Below, in pieces: positions 28,341 to 36,788 of a stretch of DNA of 64,000 bases (positions are counted from its first letter, which is position 1; the number at the start of each line of letters is the position of its first letter). The notes under the pieces were generated by a model. It worked only from the letters and a program-made list of their open reading frames with translations. It was not told where the DNA came from and did no database searches. The stretch covers positions 1-64,000 of the forward strand of contig NZ_FNOZ01000024.1 in assembly GCF_900107175.1 (NCBI RefSeq), written 5' to 3'. Source of the stretch: Modestobacter sp. DSM 44400 (GTDB lineage Bacteria > Actinomycetota > Actinomycetes > Mycobacteriales > Geodermatophilaceae). The translations under genes and the position numbers were made by a program.

Positions 28341-29744
28341 TCACGGGATCGCGCCAGCAAATCGGGCGCAGCCGACCGGGAACTCGGCGGGATCGGCGCC
28401 CAGGTCGGTGGTTCCCGTCCAGACGGGTCGGAGGTCCCCGACGTGCCCGGGAGGGGCAATCACCTGGACCTCCTGCGCCGCGCCGGACAGCGAGATGAGG
28501 TGCTGGTCGGGGGCCAGCGGCCGTTCGGCACCGGTGCTTCCGCCGCCCGGTGTGCCGGTCAGCCAGTGCGCGGTCGAGGCCAGCGACAGCTCCACCGACC
28601 GGGCCGGCTCGCCACGCACCGACCCGGCCAGGGCGAGCAGGATCGCGGCCGCGGCCAGGTACCCGGTGGCGTGGTCGAGCACCTGGGCCGGCAGCACGCC
28701 CGGCGCACCGGCGGAGCCCTCGGCGTCGGCGATCCCGGTGGCGCACTGCACCAGCGAGTCGAACCCTCGCCGCCCGGCCCACGGCCCGGTGGGCCCCCAC
28801 GCGGACAGCGTCGCCACGATGAGGTGCGGGTGCCGGACGGCGAGGGAGCCGGCGTCCAGCCCGAAGCGGGCCAGCGCACCGGGCCGGTAGCCCTGTACGA
28901 CGACGTCGGCGGCGGCGAGGAGCCGCTCCAGCCGGACGGTGTCGGCGAGGTCGAGGGTGGCGCTGGCCTTGCCGGGCAGGGTGTCCACGGCATGGGCGGG
29001 CAGCTCGGGCAGTCGCGGGCTGTCCAGCCGGAGCACCTGCGCGCCCCAGGCGGCCAGCGTCCGCGTGGCCACCGGTCCGGCGATCACCCGGGTGAGGTCG
29101 AGCACCCGAACGCCCTCGGCCGCCCGGCCCGGCCCGAGCGGGCGCGCCGCCCCGGTTCCCGGGCAGGCCCTGGCCAGCGGCCGGGCCGCCACCGCCCGGC
29201 TCTGCGGGTGCGCGAGCCATTCGGCCCGGGTGCGAACGGCGGCACCCAGACCACCTGCGTCGGCCAGCGCGTCCTCGAGGTCGGCGCCGCGCCAGGTGCG
29301 CACCGCCGCGGCCACGGCGTCCGGGTCGTCCGCGCAGCCGAGCACCTGCAGCGCCCGTTCCTGGTGCCAGGCGTAGTTGGCGTGCAGCCGCAGCCAGCCG
29401 TCGCCGGTGGCCCAGAACCGGGACAGCGGCGCGAAGAGGTCCGTCGCGGCCGTGCCGCCGCGGCGCGCGTACCGCTCGCTGCGCGCGGCCATCGCCACGT
29501 GCTCGACGTCGAGGTCCACCGGCGGGACGGCCGAGCCGCAGCGAGCCGCGTCCAGCACGGCGGCGGCCAGGGTCGAGGCGCCGACGGCGGCGACCATCGC
29601 CGGCAGCGCCGGCTGGGTGGAGGGCAGCAGCCCGGCTGGGTCCCCCGTCGTCCGGACGTGGTGGGGCAGCTCGGGCGCGCCACCGAGCGAGGCCCAGGCA
29701 AGGTCCAGCAGGGCGCGAGTGGGCTCGGCGGGCGCTCCGGTCAC
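28341..29744 (-). CDS. CaiB/BaiF-type CoA transferase family III protein
   Basis: 467 aa. The family III signature is GVRVLDLTRVIAGPVATRTLAAWGA near residue 212, preceded by an N-terminal half-domain, and then VVVQGYRPGALARFGLD. The C-terminal region (GFDSLVQCATGIAD) is also typical. It would move CoA between carboxylic acids. The substrate is unknown and no pathway neighbour is obvious. GTG start; followed on the same strand by the GAF regulator gene. Confidence 0.85.
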   Translation of the reverse strand: MTGAPAEPTRALLDLAWASLGGAPELPHHVRTTGDPAGLLPSTQPALPAMVAAVGASTLAAAVLDAARCGSAVPPVDLDVEHVAMAARSERYARRGGTAATDLFAPLSRFWATGDGWLRLHANYAWHQERALQVLGCADDPDAVAAAVRTWRGADLEDALADAGGLGAAVRTRAEWLAHPQSRAVAARPLARACPGTGAARPLGPGRAAEGVRVLDLTRVIAGPVATRTLAAWGAQVLRLDSPRLPELPAHAVDTLPGKASATLDLADTVRLERLLAAADVVVQGYRPGALARFGLDAGSLAVRHPHLIVATLSAWGPTGPWAGRRGFDSLVQCATGIADAEGSAGAPGVLPAQVLDHATGYLAAAAILLALAGSVRGEPARSVELSLASTAHWLTGTPGGGSTGAERPLAPDQHLISLSGAAQEVQVIAPPGHVGDLRPVWTGTTDLGADPAEFPVGCARFAGAIP

Positions 29745-29769
29745 GCCCGGACCGTAGGCCCTCCGGCGG

Positions 29770-31050
29770 TCAGACTGTCTCGGGGTCGACGTCGGGCAGC
29801 TGTCCGGGGCGGACCACCAGCACGAGGGCGAGGATGGCCAGCGCCAGGGCGGAGACGATCACCGCGCCCATGGCGACCGCGTCGTTGCCCAGCAGCCCGA
29901 CGACCGGCGCGACCAGGGCGCCGACCCCGAACTGGATCGCGCCGAGCAGGGCGGCGGCGGTGCCGGCGGCGTCCCCGTGCCGGGACAGCGCCAGCGCCGG
30001 GGCGTTCGGCAGCGCCACGCCGGAGGCGGCGAGCACCGCCCAGAGCGGGCCGGCCACTCCGAACAGGCCACCGGTGCCGGTGGCGGCCAGCACCAGCAGG
30101 ACCCCTCCGGAGAGCGCGCCGGCGACGGTGGCCCAGAGCAGCAGCTGCTGAGGCTGCCAGCGGCGCAGCAGCACCGGATTGAGCTGGGTGGCGCCGATGA
30201 GGAACACCGCGCCGGCGCCGAAGAACAGGGCGAACTGCTGCTCGTCGAGCCCGAACTCCTCCTGGTAGACGAACGAGGAGCCGGACACGTAGCTGAACAG
30301 CCCGGCCATGGTCAGGCCGGCGACGGCCACCAGGCCGACGAAGGTGCGGTCGTGCAGCAGCTCGCCGTAGCTGCGCAGGGTGCCGCGCACGCCGGTGCTG
30401 CGGCGCCGCTCCGGGGGCAGCGTCTCGCGCAGGGTGAGCGCACCGCCGACGAGCAGCAGCACCCCGTACAACGCCAGGACGGCGAAGACGCCGCGCCAGG
30501 AGGTGAAGCCCAGCACCGCCCCGCCCAGCGTGGGGGCGAGCACGGGGGCCGCACCGATGACCAGGAACAGCCGGGACAGCATCGTCGCCGCGGCACGGCC
30601 GTCGTAGAGGTCGCGGACGACGGCGATCGCGATGACCGCCCCGGCCGCGGCGCCGGCGCCCTGCACCAGTCGCAGCAGCCCGAGGACCGTGACGTTCGGC
30701 GCGAGGAGCACCAGCAGCGAGGCGAGCACGTGCAGCGCCGTGCCGGCGAGCAGCGGACGGCGCCGGCCCACCGCATCCGACAGCGGCCCGAGCACCAACT
30801 GGCCCAGCGCCAGGCCGATCAGCGTGCCGGTGAGGGTGAGCTGGACCGTCGAGGACGTGGTGGCCAGCTCGTCGGTGATCGTCGGCAGCGCCGGCAGGTA
30901 CATGTCGATGGTCAGCGGCCCGAGCGCGACGAACGCGCCCAGGGTGAGCGCCGTTCGCAGTCGGCTGGGCGGGGCTGCGGCCGGGATCGGCTCGGCGACC
31001 CGGTCGGCGGTGGCGGACAGGACGGTGCGGTGCTCGTCGGTGGTGGTCAC
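29770..31050 (-). CDS. Bcr/CflA-type MFS drug efflux transporter
   Basis: 426 aa with twelve predicted membrane helices. The start of helix 1 (LGPLTIDMYLPALPTI) with its Asp, and the loop 2-3 motif LGPLSDAVGRRRPLL, are diagnostic of the DHA1 Bcr/CflA family. It should export drugs or metabolites by proton antiport. The GTG at 31050 is chosen because GAGGGG lies 5-6 bases before it. Confidence 0.9.
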   Translation of the reverse strand: MTTTDEHRTVLSATADRVAEPIPAAAPPSRLRTALTLGAFVALGPLTIDMYLPALPTITDELATTSSTVQLTLTGTLIGLALGQLVLGPLSDAVGRRRPLLAGTALHVLASLLVLLAPNVTVLGLLRLVQGAGAAAGAVIAIAVVRDLYDGRAAATMLSRLFLVIGAAPVLAPTLGGAVLGFTSWRGVFAVLALYGVLLLVGGALTLRETLPPERRRSTGVRGTLRSYGELLHDRTFVGLVAVAGLTMAGLFSYVSGSSFVYQEEFGLDEQQFALFFGAGAVFLIGATQLNPVLLRRWQPQQLLLWATVAGALSGGVLLVLAATGTGGLFGVAGPLWAVLAASGVALPNAPALALSRHGDAAGTAAALLGAIQFGVGALVAPVVGLLGNDAVAMGAVIVSALALAILALVLVVRPGQLPDVDPETV

Positions 31051-31169
31051 GGGTCCCCTCGGGCGTACATCGGTTCGGGGCCCACGCTGGCCATCGGCTG
31101 TACCGCTCCCAAGCTCGCAGTGCAGCCGGCCCATTCCCACCTGCCGATGGTTCTTGCCCTCGGCAGGCC

Positions 31170-34100
31170 TCAGAGCTTGGTCGTCCGGAGTACGCGCAGC
31201 CCGGCCCACGCGAGCGCGCCGACCCCGGCCACCACCCCACCCAGCGCAGTCAGCGACGCCGCGCGGGGCGTGGCGGGGCGTACCGAGTAGGCGGCCTCCG
31301 GGTGTTCCCCCGGCGCAGCGGGGTCACCGTGGAGCGCCGCGGCCAGCATCTCGGCCAGGTGCACCGCCTGCCGTCCACCGGAGTCGCCCTGCTCGATCTG
31401 AATGCGGCAGCTGAACCCGTCGGCCAGCACGACATCGTCGTCGTCCGCGTCGCGCAGTGCGGGCAGCAGCGCCCGCTCGGCGCAGGCGATGGAGACGTCG
31501 TAGTGGCCTGCCTCGAAGCCGAAGTTGCCGGCCAGCCCGCAGCATCCGGAGTCGAGCACCTGGACGTCGACGCCCATCCGTTCCATCAGCTCGACATCGC
31601 GATCGAAGCCCATCACCGCGTGCTGATGGCAGTGCGTCTGCACCAGCGCACGCCGGTCCAGCTGCGGCGGAGACCAGCCCGGGGTGTGCTCGGTCAGCAG
31701 CTCGGCCAGGGTGACCGTCTGGTCCCGCAGCCGCTGCACATCGTGGTCGTTCGGAAAGAGTTCGGCGGCGTCGGCACGGAAGACGGCGGTGCAGGAGGGC
31801 TCGAGGCCGAGCACCAGCGTGCCGGCCTGCAGATGTGGCCGCAGCACGTCGACCGTGCGCTGCAGCACCCGCTTGGCGATGTCGAGCTGGCCGGTGGAGA
31901 TCCAGGTCAGCCCGCAGCACAACGCGTCGGACGGGACGATGACCCGCCACCCGGCGTCCTCGAGCACGTCCACGGCGGCCTGGGCCAGGTGCGGGGACAA
32001 GGAGTTGCTGAAGGTGTCCGGCCAGAGCACGACCTCGCCGCGCGCCCCCGTGCCACGCGGACCTCGGTCGGCATACCAGGCCTGGAAGGTCTGGTCGGCG
32101 AACTGCGGGATGTCCCGCTCCGGTGCCACGCCGGCCAATCTCGTCGCCAGCCGGGAGAGCATCGGCGCCTGGGTGAGCGCGTTGACGACCTTCGGCGCCA
32201 TTGTGGCCATTTTGGCCCACAGGGGCAGCCAGCCCATCGAGTAGTGCGCCACCGGCCGCAGCCGGCCGGCGTAGTGATGGGAGAGGAACTCGGCCTTGTA
32301 GGTGGCCATGTCCACGTTGACCGGGCAGTCGGTCTTGCAGCCCTTGCAGGCCAGGCACAGGTCGAGGGAATCGAGGACGGCGGTGGAGCGCCAGCCGTCG
32401 GGAATCGGGGAGTCCTCGTGTCCCTGCATCATCTCGAACAGCAGCCGGGCCCGGCCGCGGGTGGAGTGCTCCTCCTCGTGGGTGACCATGTAGCTGGGGC
32501 ACATGACGCTGCCCTCGCTCTCGTGCCGCCGGCACTTGCCCACACCCACACAACGCCCGACCGCCTGGTCGAACGACCCGTCATCGTGCGGGTAGCCGAA
32601 ATGGGTCTCGACGTTCCGCGGCGAGTAGTCCGCACCCAACCGCAGGTTCTCGTCGACCCGGTAGGGCGCCGTGACCTTGCCCGGGTTCATCCGGTCGTCC
32701 GGATCGAAGATCGCCTTGAACTGGCCGAACGCCTGGATCACCGCGTCGTCGTACATGATCGGCAGCAACTCGGCCCGGGATTGACCGTCACCGTGCTCGC
32801 CGGACAGCGATCCGCCGAGTGACACCACGAGCCGGGCAGCGCGCTGCACGAACTCGCGGAACCGCGCGATGCCGGCCGCCGTCACCAGGTCGAACGGAAT
32901 CCGGGTGTGCACGCAGCCCTGACCGAAATGGCCGTAGACCGACGCCGCCGAGTACCCGAACTCGTCGTAGAGCTCCTCCAGGGCGCGCAGGTAGTCGCCC
33001 ATCCGGTCCGGCGGGACGGCTGCGTCCTCCCAGCCCGACCACATGCTGGGCAGACCCGGCACCTGCGCGGTCGCACCCAGCGCCGCTTCGCGCAGTGCCC
33101 AGATCTGCTGCTGGTGCTGCGGGTCGTCGATCAGCGTCACCGTCGGGGCAGAGTCGAACGCCTTCGCTGACTCCCCGAACGCCTGCGCCGCGTCCGTCGC
33201 CTGCTCTGGGGTGTCGCCACCGAACTGCACCAGCAGCCATGCCGTGGGGCCCTCCGGCAGCAGACGCAGCGCATCGGGGTTGAGGTGCTTGACCCGCTGG
33301 TAGCGGATCGCCTTGTCGTCGAAGCCCTCCAGCGCGATGGGCTGGTGTGCGACGACGGCCGGCACGTCATCGCCGCTGGCGCCGAGGTCGGGGTACCCCA
33401 ACAGCACCGACGAGTACGCGGGCACCACCGGCACCAGCCGCAGCGTTGCCCGCAGAACCACCACGCAGGTGCTCTCCGAGCCGACCAGGGCCTGGGCGAG
33501 GTCGAACTGCTTCTCCGGCAGCAGCGAGTCGAGGTTGTAGCCCGATACCCGTCGGGGGATCCGCGGGTAGCCGCGCCGGACGTCCTCGGCGTACCGGTCG
33601 CGCAGTGCCCGCAACTGCCGGTACACCTCCCCGCGTCGGCCGCCGTCCTGCACGATCCGCGCGTACTCCTCGTCGGAGGTGGCGCTCACCGTCATCCGGG
33701 TGCCGTCGTAGAGCAGCACGTCGAGGGAGACGACGTTGTCCACGACCTTGCCGGTGCGCTGGGCAGTCGCTCCGCAGGAGTTGTTGCCGATCATCCCTCC
33801 GACGGTGCAGTGGTTGTGCGTGGCCGGCTTGGGGCCGAACTCCAGCCCGTGCTCGGCCAGTTGTCCGTTGAGCAGGTCGAGCACGATGCCCGGCTCCACC
33901 ACGCAGGTCCGCGTCTGCGGATCGACCGAGACCAGCCTGGTGCAGTACTTGGAGAAGTCCAGCACGACGGCGGTGTTGGTGCATTCCCCCGCCAGGCTGG
34001 TGCCGCCTCCGCGGGAGAGCACCGGCGCGCCGTGTTCCCGGCACACTGCGACCGCCTCGGCCGCTGCCTCGACCGTGCGTGGGACGACGACGCCGATCGG

Positions 34101-34271
34101 CACCTGGCGGTAGTTGGAGGCGTCGGTGGAGTAGGCGCCGCGGGAACCGGCGTCGAACCGGACCTCGCCGTCCACCCGGGCGGCGAGGTCTCGCTCCAGC
34201 GCGCTCACGTCGACGCCGCCGGCCGGGTCGGCCGGCCGGACGACCGGCCCGGGCAGGTCGACCGTGGTCAT
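31170..34271 (-). CDS. FAD-linked oxidase fused to Fe-S (CCG) reductase
   Basis: 1033 aa. Residues 30-550 are a vanillyl-alcohol-oxidase-type FAD domain (LSRGGGTSLAGE, IGNNSCGATAQRTGK). About residue 637 lies a ferredoxin site (CLACKGCKTDCPVNV), and the tail holds two CCG domains (CCGLTW and SGCCGLAG). A last helix (LTALGGVVAGVGALAWAG) may anchor it to the membrane. Such fusions oxidise D-2-hydroxy acids such as D-lactate and feed electrons to the quinone pool. Substrate unproven. ATG 34271 overlaps the small ORF upstream by ATGA. Confidence 0.85.
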   Translation of the reverse strand: MTTVDLPGPVVRPADPAGGVDVSALERDLAARVDGEVRFDAGSRGAYSTDASNYRQVPIGVVVPRTVEAAAEAVAVCREHGAPVLSRGGGTSLAGECTNTAVVLDFSKYCTRLVSVDPQTRTCVVEPGIVLDLLNGQLAEHGLEFGPKPATHNHCTVGGMIGNNSCGATAQRTGKVVDNVVSLDVLLYDGTRMTVSATSDEEYARIVQDGGRRGEVYRQLRALRDRYAEDVRRGYPRIPRRVSGYNLDSLLPEKQFDLAQALVGSESTCVVVLRATLRLVPVVPAYSSVLLGYPDLGASGDDVPAVVAHQPIALEGFDDKAIRYQRVKHLNPDALRLLPEGPTAWLLVQFGGDTPEQATDAAQAFGESAKAFDSAPTVTLIDDPQHQQQIWALREAALGATAQVPGLPSMWSGWEDAAVPPDRMGDYLRALEELYDEFGYSAASVYGHFGQGCVHTRIPFDLVTAAGIARFREFVQRAARLVVSLGGSLSGEHGDGQSRAELLPIMYDDAVIQAFGQFKAIFDPDDRMNPGKVTAPYRVDENLRLGADYSPRNVETHFGYPHDDGSFDQAVGRCVGVGKCRRHESEGSVMCPSYMVTHEEEHSTRGRARLLFEMMQGHEDSPIPDGWRSTAVLDSLDLCLACKGCKTDCPVNVDMATYKAEFLSHHYAGRLRPVAHYSMGWLPLWAKMATMAPKVVNALTQAPMLSRLATRLAGVAPERDIPQFADQTFQAWYADRGPRGTGARGEVVLWPDTFSNSLSPHLAQAAVDVLEDAGWRVIVPSDALCCGLTWISTGQLDIAKRVLQRTVDVLRPHLQAGTLVLGLEPSCTAVFRADAAELFPNDHDVQRLRDQTVTLAELLTEHTPGWSPPQLDRRALVQTHCHQHAVMGFDRDVELMERMGVDVQVLDSGCCGLAGNFGFEAGHYDVSIACAERALLPALRDADDDDVVLADGFSCRIQIEQGDSGGRQAVHLAEMLAAALHGDPAAPGEHPEAAYSVRPATPRAASLTALGGVVAGVGALAWAGLRVLRTTKL

Positions 34272-34468
34272 GAGGTGAACTGGTACGTGGTCTTCGCGGG
34301 CATCGGCACCGACCCCTTCGAGGACGTGGTGCCGGGCAGTGACGTGACGATCGGCGCGGCGAGCGCGTCGGCGAGCGCCACGACCCCGTCCCGGACATGC
34401 GGGGGCCCTGTGTCCACCCCCCACGCGATCCGGCGCTTGACCAGCGATTCGCCGACGGTCGCCTTCAC
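34268..34468 (-). CDS. Small ORF coupled to the FAD/Fe-S oxidase
   Basis: 66 codons from a GTG with AAGGAG 4 bases upstream, ending in an ATGA overlap with the oxidase start. The middle (DGVVALADALAAPIVTSLPG) faintly resembles the central domain of thiamine-pyrophosphate enzymes, so it may be a fragment. The strong ribosome site and the overlap argue that it is translated and may couple translation of the oxidase. Confidence 0.45.
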   Translation of the reverse strand: MKATVGESLVKRRIAWGVDTGPPHVRDGVVALADALAAPIVTSLPGTTSSKGSVPMPAKTTYQFTS

Positions 34469-34827
34469 AGGACTCCTTCACCACGACAGGGACGCCGAGG
34501 ACGGGGCACCGACGCCAACCTGCCGGGCGCCTACCCGCTGCCCGTCGCGTCAACCGGCCAGGCTCCGGCGAGCTGGCAAATCCGACGGCCGCCCGCCGGA
34601 TCGGATGCCATACCGCTCGCCTCCTCCGCTCCGCGCCGCACCGGAACACAGGCGATGGCACTCGGCACCTCGACCGCCTGCGCCGCAGCGGCCCTCGCAC
34701 AGGCGCGCAAGGCCAGGCCGCTCATCCAGCTCGGGAACCCAGGGGTGCGGTCCGGGGCACCGACGCCCTGCGGCCGCCGCAGCAGCCCGAGGACGCCGTC
34801 GCCTGTCGTCGGTGATCGCCGACAGGT
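34469..34827. other. Intergenic stretch without a convincing gene
   Basis: About 360 bases between mftF and the small ORF. Short frames exist on both strands but none shows family features or a good ribosome site. A promoter for the oxidase unit is expected here, but none stands out. Confidence 0.5.
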
Positions 34828-36255
34828 TCAGACCTTGCCCGGCCCCGCGGGCAGCAGCGCCCGGACGTCGCGGGCCCGCAGCGCTCCCCACCACAGCCCG
34901 GCGCCGTAGCCGAGGTCCTCCAGCCGCCGGCCCGCGGTGAACGAGACCGGCCCGATCGCCCGGCGCCGCGGCCACCAGGCGAGGGCCGCGTCGGCGACCG
35001 CGACCGCCGCGGTCAGCCGCCGCGCGCGCCGGGAGACCAGTGCGAGCGCCAGCGTGAGAGGCCAGTGGTGCCGGGTCGCCGCACGGGCCAGCGTCCGGCC
35101 GGAGGCCGCCGTCCCGCGCAGCACGAGGCCTGCGGCCAGCCCGGCCGGTGGGCGCCCACCGGCCGGGGTGAGTCGCCGGGCGAGCCGGGCGGTCGCTCCG
35201 GCGAGCACCGCGGCGGCGGCCGGCGGGCCCAGCCGGGACGGCGCCAGCACCAGTCCCCAGGCGACCGCGGACCACGACGAGATGACGATCGGCGCCACCG
35301 CCGCGCCGTGGCGCTGGGCGAGCCGCGCGGCGCCGGTGCCGTAGAAGGCGCGTCGGCACAACCACTCCCCCGGCCGCGTCCGGTGGTCGTGCGCCACCTC
35401 GGCCGCCGGCTCGTAGCGCACCCGCCAGCCCGCCGCGACCAGCCGCCAGACCAGGTCGACGTCCTCGGCGACCGGCATCCCGTCGTCGAAACCGTCGCCC
35501 AGCGCGCTGCGGCGGGCCAGCAGGGCAGCGCTCGGCAGGTAGGAGACGGCGCTGCGCGGTGCGACCGCCGCGGGCTGTGCTCCCATGTCCAGCGCGCTGG
35601 CGACCTGCTCGTACCGGCCCACCCAGCCCGGCGCCCCGGCGGCCAGCGCGGTGATCCGGGGGGCGACCACCGCCAGCCGCGGATCGGCCAGGTGCCCGGA
35701 CAGCCGGTCCAGCCAGCCGGGAACGGGCACACAGTCGGAGTCGACGAAGGCGACCGCGGCGGTCCGCACCCGCCGCAGCCCGGCGTTGCGGGCGGCTGCC
35801 GGGCCGCGGGCGGAGTCGTAACGGACCAGTCCGGCACCACAGGCATGGGCCACCTCGGCCACCGCGGACGGTTCCGCGGAACCGTCGTCGACGACCACGA
35901 CCGGGCAGCCCGCCGTCCCCGGATCGGCGCGCAGGGCGGCGAGCAGGCGGGCGAGGCCGGCGGTCCGGTCCTTGACCGGGATGACCACCGTGACGTCGGC
36001 GGGTGCGGCCGGGGGGAGATCCGGATGCGCCAGCCCGGCGTCGAGCAGCCGGGCGGCCAGTGCGGCGGTGCGCGCGTCGGTGACCACCAACCGGTCGCCG
36101 GTCAGCAGCGGCCGGGCCGCCGGAGCGAGCCGCATCAGCCGCTGCGGCGAGCCGCCGAGCAGCGCCGTCCCGCCGTCCCGCCGCCGGGTGCCCGGGTCGA
36201 GCCGGACGGCGAACCCGTCGGGCAGCCGGTCCGCCGGTGGGAGAGGGACGGTCAT
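34828..36255 (-). CDS. mftF: Mycofactocin glycosyltransferase MftF
   Basis: 475 aa family 2 glycosyltransferase. An N-terminal region (PDGFAVRLDPGTRRRDGGTA, SPQRLMRLAP) precedes the GT-A domain: VTVVIPVKDRTAGLARLL near 88, VVVVDDGS near 120, AFVDSDCVPVPGWLD near 168 and GMPVAEDVDLVWRL near 262. The C-terminal 150 residues are hydrophobic. MftF adds a glucose chain to mycofactocin. The N-terminal layout is that of MftF and not of general glycosyltransferases. ATG overlaps the isochorismatase-family stop (ATGA). Confidence 0.88.
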   Translation of the reverse strand: MTVPLPPADRLPDGFAVRLDPGTRRRDGGTALLGGSPQRLMRLAPAARPLLTGDRLVVTDARTAALAARLLDAGLAHPDLPPAAPADVTVVIPVKDRTAGLARLLAALRADPGTAGCPVVVVDDGSAEPSAVAEVAHACGAGLVRYDSARGPAAARNAGLRRVRTAAVAFVDSDCVPVPGWLDRLSGHLADPRLAVVAPRITALAAGAPGWVGRYEQVASALDMGAQPAAVAPRSAVSYLPSAALLARRSALGDGFDDGMPVAEDVDLVWRLVAAGWRVRYEPAAEVAHDHRTRPGEWLCRRAFYGTGAARLAQRHGAAVAPIVISSWSAVAWGLVLAPSRLGPPAAAAVLAGATARLARRLTPAGGRPPAGLAAGLVLRGTAASGRTLARAATRHHWPLTLALALVSRRARRLTAAVAVADAALAWWPRRRAIGPVSFTAGRRLEDLGYGAGLWWGALRARDVRALLPAGPGKV

Positions 36256-36788
36256 CCTCCGGCGAGCACCGCATTGGTCGTGGTGAGGGTGATCAGCGGG
36301 GCGTACAGCGCCATCGCCGCCAGCGCCCGGTCGGAGTCGGCGTCGCTGGCGCCGGCGCAGGCGTCGGTGACCACCCGGATGGCGACCCCGGCGTCGGCGG
36401 CCGGCAGCGCGGTGGACAGCACGCAGCAGTCGGTGGAGGCGCCGGCGAGCAGCACCGGGCCGGTGCCGACGAGCGCGGCGAGCTCCGCCCCCCACTTGCC
36501 GAACGTGGTGGTGGTGACCACCGGGTCGTCGCCAGGGTCGTCGACCAGCTCGTAGAGCGGCGCGTCAGGCGGCTGCAGGGCGAACGGCCACTGCGCGTAG
36601 TACCCGACCCAGGCGCCGGTCGGCTGCGCCGAGGCGACGAACCGGGTGTGCACCACCCGGCCGGCGAAGGCAGCGACCAGCCGGCGGATCCGCGGGTGGA
36701 CCTCGGCGAAGCGGGGCGCCGCCCACGGCTGGCCGGGTTCGGCGAACACCCGCTGGACGTCGATGACGACCAGGACGCCGTCGGTCAC
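36252..36788 (-). CDS. Isochorismatase/nicotinamidase-family cysteine hydrolase
   Basis: 178 aa. The catalytic Asp is in LVVIDVQRVFAEPG at residues 6-19. A lysine is at TFGKWGAEL near 95, and the nucleophilic cysteine is in LLAGASTDCCVLSTA near 118. The fold includes nicotinamidases, N-carbamoylsarcosine amidases and biuret hydrolases. The substrate is unknown, but pairing with a cytosine/allantoin-type permease suggests a nitrogen compound. GTG start overlaps the permease stop and the end overlaps mftF. Confidence 0.85.
   Translation of the reverse strand: MTDGVLVVIDVQRVFAEPGQPWAAPRFAEVHPRIRRLVAAFAGRVVHTRFVASAQPTGAWVGYYAQWPFALQPPDAPLYELVDDPGDDPVVTTTTFGKWGAELAALVGTGPVLLAGASTDCCVLSTALPAADAGVAIRVVTDACAGASDADSDRALAAMALYAPLITLTTTNAVLAGG

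Noticed and set aside
31170-34271. FAD/Fe-S oxidase considered as a replacement for MftD
   Set aside because: MftD is an FMN-dependent L-lactate-dehydrogenase-type TIM barrel. This protein has a different FAD domain and CCG Fe-S domains, so it is not MftD.
34531-34725. 64-codon minus-strand frame upstream of the small ORF
   Set aside because: Poor ribosome site, no homology feature, and composition like random GC-rich sequence.
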